Assembly (NCBI RefSeq): GCF_030687715.1
Contig: NZ_CP117445.1
Span: 3,213,501-3,277,500 of the forward strand
Origin: Pseudomonas sp. FP2196
GTDB lineage: Bacteria; Pseudomonadota; Gammaproteobacteria; Pseudomonadales; Pseudomonadaceae
Direction: 5' to 3'
DNA: 64,000 nt
The notes beneath the pieces are model-generated. The model was not told where the DNA came from and did not search any database. It saw only the letters and a program-made list of their open reading frames with translations. Each line of letters starts with the position of its first letter. Position 1 is the stretch's first letter. Below are positions 47,701-55,759 of the stretch, piece after piece. Position numbers and translations under genes: made by a program.

Positions 47701-47946
47701 ATCCTGATGACTTCCTTCGCATTCATCATGGGTGTTGTGCCACTCGTACTCTCCAGCGGTGCCGGTGCCGAGATGCGTCACGCCATGGGTGTGGCGGTGT
47801 TCTCCGGGATGCTCGGGGTGACCTTCTTCGGTCTGTTGCTGACACCCGTGTTCTACGTATTGATCCGTAACTTTGTCGAACGCAGCGAGCAGCGCAAAGC
47901 GGCCAAGGCGCGCAATCTTCAAAAGCCACTGGAGGCGCAACAATGA
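44755..47946 (+). CDS. mexF: MexF, RND multidrug efflux transporter
   Basis: A 1063-residue inner-membrane proton antiporter with twelve transmembrane segments and two large periplasmic loops. The start MNFSQFFISRPIFAAVLSLL, the proton-relay aspartates in LAIGIVVDDAIVVVENVER (helix 4), and GLACKNAILIVEFAKD (helix 10 region) are the HAE1 family landmarks. Over its whole length it reads nearly as P. aeruginosa MexF, whose substrates include chloramphenicol, fluoroquinolones, trimethoprim and quinolone signal precursors. GGGACG precedes the ATG. Its TGA overlaps the oprN ATG (ATGA). Confidence 0.96.
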   Translation: MNFSQFFISRPIFAAVLSLLILIAGAISLFQLPISEYPEVVPPTVVVRANFPGANPKVIGETVAAPLEQAITGVENMLYMSSQSTADGKITLTITFALGTDLDNAQVQVQNRVTRTEPKLPEEVTRIGITVDKASPDLTMVVHLTSPDKRYDMLYLSNYAILNIKDELARLGGVGDVQLFGMGDYSLRVWLDPNKTASRNLTATDVVTAIREQNRQVAAGQLGAPPAPTAQSFQLSVNTQGRLVTEEEFENIIIRAGDNGEITRLKDIARVELGSSQYALRSLLNNQPAVAIPIFQRPGSNAIDISNDVRAKMDELKKGFPQGMDYSIVYDPTIFVRGSIEAVVHTLFEALILVVLVVILFLQTWRASIIPLVAVPVSLIGTFAVMHLFGFSLNALSLFGLVLAIGIVVDDAIVVVENVERNIELGLNPVEATKRAMREVTGPIIATALVLCAVFVPAAFISGLTGQFYKQFALTIAISTVISAFNSLTLSPALAAVLLKSHDAPKDRFSKVLDKIFGGWLFRPFNRFFDRASHGYVGTVRRVIRGSGIALLLYAGLMVLTFFGFSSTPTGFVPGQDKQYLVAFAQLPDASSLDRTEDVIKRMSDLALKQPGVESAVAFPGLSINGFTNSPNAGIVFVTLKPFDERKDPSMSAGAIAGALNGQYANIQEAYMAIFPPPPVQGLGTIGGFRLQIEDRGNLGYDELYKETMNIINKSHSVPELAGLFTSYTVNVPQVDAAIDREKAKTHGVAVSDIFDTLQIYLGSLYANDFNRFGRTYQVNVQAEQQFRLESDQIGQLKVRNNKGEMIPLATFIKVSDTSGPDRVMHYNGFITAEINGAAAPGYSSGQAEKAIEKLLKDELPNGMTYEWTDLTYQQILSGNTALFVFPLCVLLAFLVLAAQYESWSLPLAVILIVPMTLLSAITGVIISGGDNNIFTQIGLIVLVGLACKNAILIVEFAKDKQEEGLDPLAAVLEACRLRLRPILMTSFAFIMGVVPLVLSSGAGAEMRHAMGVAVFSGMLGVTFFGLLLTPVFYVLIRNFVERSEQRKAAKARNLQKPLEAQQ

Positions 47947-49364
47947 GTCTGAAAGTCTTCCTGCCGAGTCTGCTGGTGCTGGCCCTCAGCGCCTGCGCCG
48001 TCGGCCCCGACTACAAGACCCCAGCGACGGAGGCGGCCAACATCACGGCCGCCACCGACGGCGCCAACGGTCAGAAGAACTTTGACCGTTCGAAGTTCGA
48101 AGGCATCTGGTGGCAGCAGTTCGACGATCCGACCCTCAACCAGTTGGTGACGCAATCGCTGCAAGGCAACCGCGAACTGCGTGTGGCGTTCGCTCGCTGG
48201 AAAGCTGCCCGGGCGATCCGCGACGACGCCAGCAACGACGCCATGCCGACCATCACCAGCCGCGCCTCCAGCGATCTGGCCAAGGGACAAATCCCCGGCC
48301 AGACCACCAATCGGGTCAACAGCGAACGCTATGACCTGGGTCTGGACATGGCCTGGGAGCTGGACTTGTTCGGTCGTATCCAGCGCAACCTGGAAGCCAG
48401 CGATGCCGACCAGCAGGCCGCCGAAGCCGACTTGTATCAACTGCAAGTCACCATGATTGCCGAACTGGTGGACGCTTACGGTCAACTGCGTGGCGCGCAA
48501 CTGCGGGAAAAGATCGCCGTGGCCAACCTGAGCAACCAGCAGGAGTCGCGCAAGATCACCATCAGCCTGCGTGACGCCGGTGTTGGCGATCAGCTCGACG
48601 TGGAACGTGCCGATGCGCGCCTGGCATCGGTCGAAGCCAGTGTGCCGCAGCTCCAGGCGGAACAGGTTCGCCAGAAAAACCGTATCGCCACCCTGCTGGG
48701 TGAACGCCCGGACAAGCTGACAGTGGACTTGAGCCCAAAAGACTTGCCGGCGATTGCCAAGGCATTGCCCATTGGCAATCCGGGCGAGCTGCTGCAACGT
48801 CGCCCGGACATCCTCAGCGCTGAACGCCAACTGGCCTCGGCCACGGCGCGCATTGGCGTGGCAAAAGCTGACCTGTTCCCACGGGTCAGCCTCAGTGGTT
48901 TCCTGGGCTGGACGGCCGGGCGCGGTTCGCAGATCGGTTCCTCGGCAGCCAACGCCTGGGCACTCGGCCCGAGCATCACCTGGGCGGCGTTCGATCTTGG
49001 CAGTGTGCGGGCCCGTCTGCGCGGTGCCGATGCAGATGCCGAAGGCGCGCTGGCGACCTACGAGCAACAAGTGCTGTTGGCACTGGAAGAATCGGAAAAC
49101 GCCTTCAGCGACTACGGCAAACGTCAGCAGCGCCTGATCTCGTTGATCCGCCAGAGTGAATCGAGCCGCAAGGCTGCCGATCTCGCGGAGATCCGCTACC
49201 GCGAAGGCACCACTGACTTCCTTGTGCTGCTCGATGCGCAGCGTGAACGTCTGAATGCCGAAGACAGCCAGGCCCAGGCCGAAGTGGACCTGTATCGCGG
49301 CATTGTCGCGATCTACAAAGCCCTTGGCGGCGGCTGGCAGCCAGAGACGGTCGCGAGCAAGTAA
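47943..49364 (+). CDS. oprN: OprN, outer-membrane efflux channel
   Basis: A 473-residue outer-membrane factor of the OprM/NodT type. The lipobox LALSAC is followed by AVGPDYKTP, the family start. Two tandem efflux-protein repeats hold the helical barrel, with family motifs LLQRRPDILSAERQLASATARIGVAKADLFPRVSLSG around 285-325. It completes the tripartite pump with MexE and MexF. Translation is coupled to mexF by a 4-base overlap. Confidence 0.94.
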   Translation: MSLKVFLPSLLVLALSACAVGPDYKTPATEAANITAATDGANGQKNFDRSKFEGIWWQQFDDPTLNQLVTQSLQGNRELRVAFARWKAARAIRDDASNDAMPTITSRASSDLAKGQIPGQTTNRVNSERYDLGLDMAWELDLFGRIQRNLEASDADQQAAEADLYQLQVTMIAELVDAYGQLRGAQLREKIAVANLSNQQESRKITISLRDAGVGDQLDVERADARLASVEASVPQLQAEQVRQKNRIATLLGERPDKLTVDLSPKDLPAIAKALPIGNPGELLQRRPDILSAERQLASATARIGVAKADLFPRVSLSGFLGWTAGRGSQIGSSAANAWALGPSITWAAFDLGSVRARLRGADADAEGALATYEQQVLLALEESENAFSDYGKRQQRLISLIRQSESSRKAADLAEIRYREGTTDFLVLLDAQRERLNAEDSQAQAEVDLYRGIVAIYKALGGGWQPETVASK

Positions 49365-49387
49365 CGTTTAGTTGTTAAAGAGCTCCT

Positions 49388-49451
49388 TTGGTTGGCCGCA
49401 ACCAACCAATTCTTTTGCCCCGCGTATCATTCGGTCGCGGGGCTTTTTTTT
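49388..49451 (+). terminator. Tandem rho-independent terminators after oprN
   Basis: The first hairpin is TTGGTTGG / CCAACCAA followed by TTCTTTT. The second is GCCCCGCG / CGCGGGGC followed by a run of eight T. The rest of the gap to 49664 shows nothing else. Confidence 0.9.
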
Positions 49452-49664
49452 GTGCCTGATCCTTCTGCTTTCAAGAACATTGACAATGGATGTTGTGCCC
49501 GCCCGCAAGCGACACCTGCAAGCGTAGACACCGCATCGAAAATTTGACGGCCAACGAAGTCGACAGAACTTGTAGGCCGATTCGCTCGCGCGGGGTTTGA
49601 CTCACGGCCCGAGCTGACCGAAGCTTGACGCTCTGCTCAAGTACGCCTGTTTTCGGAAACCTGC

Positions 49665-50720
49665 ATGCCTCAGTCCCGCCGCTACCTGCTTATCAGCCTT
49701 GGCCTTGTGCTTGTTGTCGTCGTCGCATGGCTGTCCCTGCACAGTACCTCTGCGGTGATTCCGGACGCTATCAAGCACGGCTACAGCGAAGCGCTTGGTG
49801 CCGCCCGCACCGGTGAGCCCGGCGCGGCGCGCCAGTTGTATCAGCAATTGGGGCGTCCGGATTTGTCGATCAAGCGGCGCGTCTGGCTGCATGGCGAACT
49901 TGCCAACTACCCCAGTCCACAGGCGCTGAAACTCGCCGACGCAGACTTGCAGAACGAAGCCCCGCAGGTGCGGCTAGCGGCGATCAAAAGTGTGGTTGGA
50001 CTGGTGCCGGGCGGGCAACGCAGCCTGTTGCTGGGGCCGATGCTCGATGATGAAGATCAGACGGTTCGCTTTGCCGCGATCAACGCTTTGCTCGGCCTTA
50101 CCCCGGATGAGTTGGGCCTGTATTTCGCCCCGTTGCAGCAGGCCATCGACGGCTGGGAAGAAGCGCTCAAGAGAGAACCGGAAAGCGCCGCGGCTTACGC
50201 GCAACTGGCGCGACTTTATATCCATAACTCCGAACTGAAACAGGCGCAGCTTGCACTCGACAATACGCTACGTCTGGAGCCCGGCAACCTGGCAGCCTTG
50301 GTGATGCAGATCGATGTGCTCGACCGCCAGGGCCAGAGCGACGCCGCCCGGCAATTGCTCGCCCAACAGCTTAAAGCCCAACCTGACTCCGCTTATCTGC
50401 AACATGCCCTCGGCCTGTGGCTGCTGCACCACGGTCAACGTGAGTACGCCCTGCTCGGCTTGTCCAAGGCGGTCGAGCTGGAACCTGACAACAAGGATTA
50501 CCGCTACGACCTCGCGACCACTCTGCACAGTGCCGAGGAACTGGAAGCGGCACAGAAACAACTACAGGAAATCGTCCAGCGCCACCCGGCCGACCGCAAG
50601 GCGCGGGTTCTGCTGATCAACTACTGGAAAGAAAGTGGCCAGTTGCAAAACGTGCAGATCCTGTTGGCCCAGCTCGAGCAGCTCAATCCCGATGACCCTG
50701 CTTTGCAGCAGGGGCTTTAA
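49665..50720 (+). CDS. Membrane-anchored HEAT/TPR repeat protein
   Basis: A 351-residue protein. One N-terminal hydrophobic segment (about 7-25) without an obvious cleavage site suggests an anchor facing the periplasm. Residues ~60-135 look like HEAT-type helical pairs (VRLAAIKSVVGL, VRFAAINALLGL), and ~165-345 hold about five TPR units (AAAYAQLARLYIHNSELKQA, YLQHALGLWLLHHGQREYALLGL). It is therefore a protein-interaction scaffold of unknown partner. It lies upstream of the kaiC-like gene on the same strand, about 130 bases apart. Confidence 0.8.
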   Translation: MPQSRRYLLISLGLVLVVVVAWLSLHSTSAVIPDAIKHGYSEALGAARTGEPGAARQLYQQLGRPDLSIKRRVWLHGELANYPSPQALKLADADLQNEAPQVRLAAIKSVVGLVPGGQRSLLLGPMLDDEDQTVRFAAINALLGLTPDELGLYFAPLQQAIDGWEEALKREPESAAAYAQLARLYIHNSELKQAQLALDNTLRLEPGNLAALVMQIDVLDRQGQSDAARQLLAQQLKAQPDSAYLQHALGLWLLHHGQREYALLGLSKAVELEPDNKDYRYDLATTLHSAEELEAAQKQLQEIVQRHPADRKARVLLINYWKESGQLQNVQILLAQLEQLNPDDPALQQGL

Positions 50721-50851
50721 GCGCTGTCGGCAGCCTTGTCGACACATCGTGAAAGAAAAAGCGGAACCGCCATCAACGCGTGGGGTCAAGTAATTCAGGT
50801 CGCTGAACTCAGTTGGCGGCCTCAACCCCCGTAGTCATGAGAGGGCATTTT

Positions 50852-52354
50852 TTGTCTACATCTAACGAGTTGATCAGTGCGAAAGCCGCCACCGGCATTG
50901 TGGGCCTGGATGACATCCTCGCCGGTGGTTTGTCTCGCGGTCATGTGTTTTTGCTGGAGGGCGAGCCCGGTACCGGCAAAACCACAGTCGCCTTGCATTT
51001 TCTTATGGCCGGCGCAAAAGCCGGCGAACGCTCGTTATACATCACGCTCTCGGAAACCGAGCGTGAATTGCGTCAAGGGGCGCTGTCCCACGGCTGGGAG
51101 CTGAATGAAAACATCGAAATCTTCGAGCTGACGCCGCCGGAAAGCCTGCTCAATGCCGAACACCAGCAGAGCCTGCTGTACTCCTCCGATCTGGAATTGG
51201 GTGAGGCGACGAAACAGATTTTCGAAGTGGTCGAGCGCTTCAAGCCGACCCGCGTAGTGCTCGACAGTCTGTCGGAGATTCGTTTGCTGGCGCAAAGCTC
51301 TTTGCGATATCGCCGGCAGATTCTGGCGATCAAGCACTACTTCGTGCGTTACGACGCCACGGTTCTACTGCTGGATGACCTGACCACCGAGTCCCTCGAT
51401 AAAACCGTACACAGTGTGGCCCACGGCGTGATCCGCCTTGAGGAGCTGACGCCCAATTACGGCGCCGAGCGGCGGCGGATCCGCGTGATCAAGTATCGCG
51501 GGCAAAAGTACCGCGGCGGTTTTCACGACTTCACCATCATGGGGGATGGCGTGCATGTGTTCCCGCGCCTGGTGGCGGCCGAACACCGCGGTGATTACCC
51601 GCGTTTGCAGTTGACCAGTGGCATTCCAGAAATGGACTCCTTGCTTGGCGGCGGCGTAGAAACGGGTTCCAGCACATTGATTCTTGGGCCGGCAGGTACC
51701 GGCAAGTCGCTGATCACGATGATCTTTGCGGCGGCAGCGGTCGCTCGCGGTGAAAAAGCGGCACTGTTCATCTTCGATGAAGAACTCGGCCTGCTGTTCG
51801 AGCGCATGAACAACATCGGCATTGATCTCAAAGCCCTGCAAGCCACCGGCAATCTGCTGATCGAGCAGGTGGATGCCGCTGAGCTGTCACCGGGCGAGTT
51901 CTCTCACCGGGTGCGCCGATGCGTCGATGAAGGCCAAATCAAGACGGTGGTCATCGACAGTATCAACGGCTACCAGGCGGCAATGCCTGAAGAGAACGCC
52001 CTCGTGTTGCATATGCACGAACTGCTGCTGTACCTCAATCGCAAAGGCGCCGCGACCTTTATGACCGTTGCCCAGCATGGTCTGGTCGGCGACATGCAGG
52101 CACCAGTCGACATCACTTATCTGGCCGACACGGTGATTCTGTTGCGATACTTCGAAGCCCTCGGCAAAGTCCGCCGAGCGATTTCCATCATCAAGAAACG
52201 CACGGGCAGCCACGAATCGACGATTCGCGAATACCGTATCTCCACGCAGGGCATGACCATCGGTGAGCCGCTGGAAGCGTTCCAGGGTGTGCTGCGAGGC
52301 GTACCGACCTACCTCGGCGCGAGCAAACCACTGCTTCGGGAAGAGGGCTCGTGA
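50852..52354 (+). CDS. KaiC-like two-domain ATPase/kinase
   Basis: A 500-residue RecA-fold protein with two KaiC domains. Walker A motifs are GEPGTGKTT (37-45) and GPAGTGKS (279-286), each followed by acidic pairs (SETE near 68-70; Glu310-Glu311). The position equivalent to the cyanobacterial phosphosites Ser431-Thr432 reads ITYLADT, giving Thr422-Tyr423. The TTG at 50852 is chosen because GAGGG lies 6 bases before it and it gives MSTSNELISAKAATGI; an ATG at 50837 has no site. No kaiA or kaiB is in the window, so a clock is not implied. Its stop overlaps the next kinase gene. Confidence 0.9.
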   Translation: MSTSNELISAKAATGIVGLDDILAGGLSRGHVFLLEGEPGTGKTTVALHFLMAGAKAGERSLYITLSETERELRQGALSHGWELNENIEIFELTPPESLLNAEHQQSLLYSSDLELGEATKQIFEVVERFKPTRVVLDSLSEIRLLAQSSLRYRRQILAIKHYFVRYDATVLLLDDLTTESLDKTVHSVAHGVIRLEELTPNYGAERRRIRVIKYRGQKYRGGFHDFTIMGDGVHVFPRLVAAEHRGDYPRLQLTSGIPEMDSLLGGGVETGSSTLILGPAGTGKSLITMIFAAAAVARGEKAALFIFDEELGLLFERMNNIGIDLKALQATGNLLIEQVDAAELSPGEFSHRVRRCVDEGQIKTVVIDSINGYQAAMPEENALVLHMHELLLYLNRKGAATFMTVAQHGLVGDMQAPVDITYLADTVILLRYFEALGKVRRAISIIKKRTGSHESTIREYRISTQGMTIGEPLEAFQGVLRGVPTYLGASKPLLREEGS

Positions 52355-54021
52355 CGGCGTCAGCAACACTGGCCGAACGCGCGCTGATTCTGACGCCCGT
52401 GGGCCGCGACAGCCAAATTGCGCTGATGATCCTCAACGAGGCCGATTACGAAGGGCTGGTGACGCCGAATCTCGGCGCGCTGTGTACTGAGCTGCAGCTC
52501 GGCGCCGGCCTTCTGCTCATCGCGGCAGAAGCGTTGCGCGGCCCGGAAATGGAAGCCTTGTTCCTGTACCTGGAACAGCAACCGGCATGGTCGGATCTCC
52601 CCATTGTTCTGCTCACCCATCACGGCGGACAAGAGCAAGGCCCCTCCTCGCACCTGAGCAGCCTGTTAGGCAACGTCACGTTCCTCGAGCGCCCGTTTCA
52701 TCCCGCGACTCTGATCAGCCTGGTGTCTGCTGCCCTGCGCGGCCGACGACGACAGTACGAAGCCCGCGACCGCCTGATCGATCTGAGTGAAAGCGAACGA
52801 CGTCTGCAATCGACACTGGAAACCCTTGAGCAACAGGTCGAGGAACGCACCGCGCAACTGCGCCACAACGAAGAAGCGTTGCGTCAGTCACAGAAAATGG
52901 AAGCGGTCGGCCAGCTCACTGGCGGTATTGCCCACGACTTCAACAACATGCTGACCGGGATTATCGGCAGTCTCGAGTTGCTGCGCCGACGCTTGGCCCG
53001 TGGGCGCACCGAAGACCTCGACAGTCTCATTGATCTGGGTGTGACGTCCGCCAATCGCGCGGCCGGCCTGACCCATCGTCTGTTGGCGTTTTCCCGTCGC
53101 CAGTCGCTCGATTCCAAGGCGGTGCAGATGAACACCCTCGTCCTGTCCATGGGCGAGCTGTTGCAGCGCAGCCTCAACGAAAGCATTCAGTTGGACATGC
53201 GCCTGAACGAAAAACTGTGGGTGGCCGAGGCGGACCCCAATCAACTGGAAAGCGCCCTGCTCAACCTGGTCATCAATGCCCGCGACGCCATGCCCGAGGG
53301 CGGCAAACTGGTGGTCGAGACCAGCAACCAGGTGTTGCACAGTGAATTCACCGAGGCTTACAGCAATCTCGAACCCGGTGACTACGTCATGTTGAGTGTC
53401 ACCGACAACGGCAGCGGCATGCCCCAGAGCGTGATCAGCCGTGCATTCGATCCTTTTTTCACCACCAAACCTATCGGCCAGGGTACCGGGCTAGGCCTGT
53501 CGATGATCTACGGTTTCAGTAAGCAATCGCGCGGTCATGTCTCAATCGACAGCGAAATCGATCAGGGCACCACGGTCAACCTTTACCTGCCGCGTTTCCG
53601 CGGCGAAGAACTCGTACTTCCCGCTTGCGATACCGAGCAGACTCCCCACGCCATCGATGGAGAAACCGTGCTGATCGTCGAAGACGACCCAGCCGTGCGC
53701 GTGCTGGTCAGTGCAGTGCTCAGTGAGTTGGGTTATGCGTTTGTGGAGGCTGGGGATGCCGACGGTGCCGTGCCTATTCTCAACTCGACGCAACGCATCG
53801 ACTTGCTCATCAGTGACGTCGGTTTGCCGGGGATGAACGGTCGGCAACTGGCGGAGATCGGCCGGCAATACCGGCCAGGGTTGAAAGTGCTGTTCATCAC
53901 CGGATACGCCGAGCATGCGGCGGTGCGTGGCGGCTTCCTCGACTCGGGCATGCAGATGATCACCAAGCCATTCACTTTTGATCTGCTGACGGCCAAAGTG
54001 CGCGAGATGATCAAAAACTGA
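52351..54021 (+). CDS. Hybrid histidine kinase with N-terminal pseudo-receiver
   Basis: A 556-residue soluble kinase. The first ~130 residues have a receiver-like pattern (ALILTPVGRDSQIALMIL, LPIVLLTHH, FLERPFHPATLISLV), but the phosphoacceptor Asp is absent (LLLIAAEAL), so it is a pseudo-receiver. A coiled coil (about 140-180) leads to HisKA with His195 in GGIAHDFNN, an ATPase domain (NLVINARDAMPEGG, TDNGSGM, GTGLGLS) and a true receiver with Asp in LLISDVGLPGMNG (about 490). The GTG start overlaps the kaiC-like stop by four bases, implying coupled expression and a functional pair. Confidence 0.9.
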   Translation: MTASATLAERALILTPVGRDSQIALMILNEADYEGLVTPNLGALCTELQLGAGLLLIAAEALRGPEMEALFLYLEQQPAWSDLPIVLLTHHGGQEQGPSSHLSSLLGNVTFLERPFHPATLISLVSAALRGRRRQYEARDRLIDLSESERRLQSTLETLEQQVEERTAQLRHNEEALRQSQKMEAVGQLTGGIAHDFNNMLTGIIGSLELLRRRLARGRTEDLDSLIDLGVTSANRAAGLTHRLLAFSRRQSLDSKAVQMNTLVLSMGELLQRSLNESIQLDMRLNEKLWVAEADPNQLESALLNLVINARDAMPEGGKLVVETSNQVLHSEFTEAYSNLEPGDYVMLSVTDNGSGMPQSVISRAFDPFFTTKPIGQGTGLGLSMIYGFSKQSRGHVSIDSEIDQGTTVNLYLPRFRGEELVLPACDTEQTPHAIDGETVLIVEDDPAVRVLVSAVLSELGYAFVEAGDADGAVPILNSTQRIDLLISDVGLPGMNGRQLAEIGRQYRPGLKVLFITGYAEHAAVRGGFLDSGMQMITKPFTFDLLTAKVREMIKN

Positions 54022-54034
54022 CAGAACACACCAC

Positions 54035-54114
54035 TGGAGCTGCCGAAGGCTGCGATCTTTTGATTTTGTTTTCAGATCAAAATCAAAAGAGCGCAGCCTT
54101 CGGCAGCTCCTGCA
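54035..54114. repeat. Long intergenic inverted repeat, copy 6
   Basis: GGAGCTGCCGAAGGCTGCGA on the left and its near complement on the right (one inner mismatch, AGAGCGCAG). It lies between convergent genes, 13 bases after the hybrid kinase stop and 9 before the receiver gene's stop, so it probably terminates both. Confidence 0.85.
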
Positions 54115-54122
54115 TTTCACGG

Positions 54123-54500
54123 TCAGGCCAACAGTTCCTGAATCTTTTCCTGCAGCACGTCCAGATCGAACGGCTTTTCCAGAATCGGCGCCTTGAGCGT
54201 GATCGGGCTGCCGGTCTCGCGGATTTCCTGCGGGTAACCGCTGATGAAAATCACCTTCAAGTCAGGTCGCAGCTTCACGGCGGGCTCGGCGATCTGTACG
54301 CCGGAGATGCCGCCAGGCAAGCGGAAGTCGGAGATCAACAGATCCAAATGTGGCTTGCTCGCGAGGATTTCGAACGCCTGCTCGCCGTTTTCGGCCTCGA
54401 GCACGCGATACCCTTGATCCTTCAGATAAATCGACAGAATCATCAAGATATTCGGTTCGTCTTCGACGATAAGTACTACATCTTGTGCATCTACGCTCAT
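54123..54500 (-). CDS. Single-domain response regulator
   Basis: A 125-residue stand-alone receiver. The acidic pocket is in LIVEDEP, the phosphoacceptor Asp in LLISDFRLPGG, the switch residue Ser in IFISGYP, and the Lys in ILEKPFD. The ATG at 54500 follows AAAGG by 7 bases; a GTG at 54548 would overlap the preceding stop but adds an unrelated tail. It is the last gene of the minus-strand signalling set and a likely phosphate acceptor or shuttle for the kinases upstream. Confidence 0.9.
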   Translation of the reverse strand: MSVDAQDVVLIVEDEPNILMILSIYLKDQGYRVLEAENGEQAFEILASKPHLDLLISDFRLPGGISGVQIAEPAVKLRPDLKVIFISGYPQEIRETGSPITLKAPILEKPFDLDVLQEKIQELLA

Positions 54501-54544
54501 GGGAAGCCTTTGTTCGGTCAATAGCTGCTGATACGACCGTGCGG

Positions 54545-55759
54545 TCACTCAGAGGTTGCGTCGGATTTGCCGTTTTCCTCTATCGGCAGACAAACGCGAA
54601 ACAGGGCGCCCTCGTTGATTTCACTCTCGACGACGATTGAACCGCCATGGGCGGCGACGATCTGCTCGGAAATGAACAGACCCAACCCGAGCCCGGCGAC
54701 TACCGTCTTGGCGGAAACCCGTTCGAATTGTTGGAAAATACGCTTTTGGTTCTCTTCGCTGATGCCGATCCCGTGATCCTGAACCTCGACCCGAGCTTCG
54801 TTGCCTTGGCGGTAGACGCGCACCTGAATCGGGCTTCTGCCGCCATAACGCAGCGCATTGGTCAGAAGATTGGAAATGACCTGCTCAATGCGGAACTCAT
54901 CCCAGCAACCTTCCAACGGCATATCCGCTTCGAAACTGACCGACGTTTCCGCAGCTTCGATCTGCTGCCCGAAGTTTTGCAGCAGATTGCCCACCAATTG
55001 CACCAGATCGAAACGGTTTGGCCGGATCGACAACTTGCCAGTACGAATCCGCGAGACGTCGAGCATGTCTTCGATCAGCCGGATGAGGCTTTTGATCTGG
55101 CGCTCGTCGCGATCAACCATCGCGTGCATCTTGTCGAGGGTGAACGCCGCTGCGTTATCCCGCGCCAGGTGCATCTTGCGCAATTGGGTTTCGAGTATCA
55201 GGCCATTGAGGGGGGTGCGCACCTCGTGGGCGACGATTGACATGAAGTCATCGCGCATCCGCACCGCTTGCTCAAGTTCCAGCTGAGTGCTCTGCAGTTG
55301 TTGCAGCAGCGCTTCCTGCTCGCGCCGGGCCTGCTCCAGCGCTTCGACCTGCTGCTTCATGGCCTTGCTCTGTCGGTACAGATCGACGAAAACGTTGACC
55401 TTGCTCTTGACCGCGTGGATATCCAGCGGCTTGTGCAGAAAGTCCACCGCCCCGCTCTCATAACCCTTGAACGCATAGTTCAGTTCGCGACCGGCAGCGC
55501 TGACAAAAATGATCGGGATGTTCTTGGTCTTCTCGGTGCCGCGCATCAACTCGGCCAGTTCGAAGCCGTTCATGCCCGGCATCTGCACGTCGAGAATGGC
55601 CATGGCGAACTCGTGTTGCAGCAGCAGCGACAGAGCTTCGTCCGCCGACAGCGCCTTGTAGACGGTGCGGTCTTCGCGTTTGATCAGCGCTTCGAGCGCC
55701 AGCAGGTTCTCGGGCAGATCGTCGACGATCAGCAGTTTTGCCTGGATATTACTCAGCAT
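54545..55759 (-). CDS. Receiver-histidine kinase
   Basis: A 404-residue protein with the receiver first: acidic pair in LIVDDLPEN, Asp57 in AILDVQMPGMNG, Lys in FLHKPLD. A coiled coil (about 130-168) is followed by HisKA with His178 in SIVAHEVRTPLN and an ATPase domain (NLLTNALRYGG, DHGIGI, GLGLGLFIS). This order lets an upstream kinase control its activity. Its ATG overlaps the cheB stop by seven bases. There is no membrane segment. Confidence 0.92.
   Translation of the reverse strand: MLSNIQAKLLIVDDLPENLLALEALIKREDRTVYKALSADEALSLLLQHEFAMAILDVQMPGMNGFELAELMRGTEKTKNIPIIFVSAAGRELNYAFKGYESGAVDFLHKPLDIHAVKSKVNVFVDLYRQSKAMKQQVEALEQARREQEALLQQLQSTQLELEQAVRMRDDFMSIVAHEVRTPLNGLILETQLRKMHLARDNAAAFTLDKMHAMVDRDERQIKSLIRLIEDMLDVSRIRTGKLSIRPNRFDLVQLVGNLLQNFGQQIEAAETSVSFEADMPLEGCWDEFRIEQVISNLLTNALRYGGRSPIQVRVYRQGNEARVEVQDHGIGISEENQKRIFQQFERVSAKTVVAGLGLGLFISEQIVAAHGGSIVVESEINEGALFRVCLPIEENGKSDATSE

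Noticed and set aside
46105..47943. A 612-codon open frame on the minus strand
   Set aside because: It is antisense to mexF. The His/Gln/Asp-rich composition is what the complement of membrane-protein codons gives, and there is no ribosome binding site or recognisable motif.
50852..52354. A full circadian clock
   Set aside because: Only a KaiC-like protein is present in the window, with no KaiA or KaiB. Bacterial KaiC homologues often serve other signalling roles.
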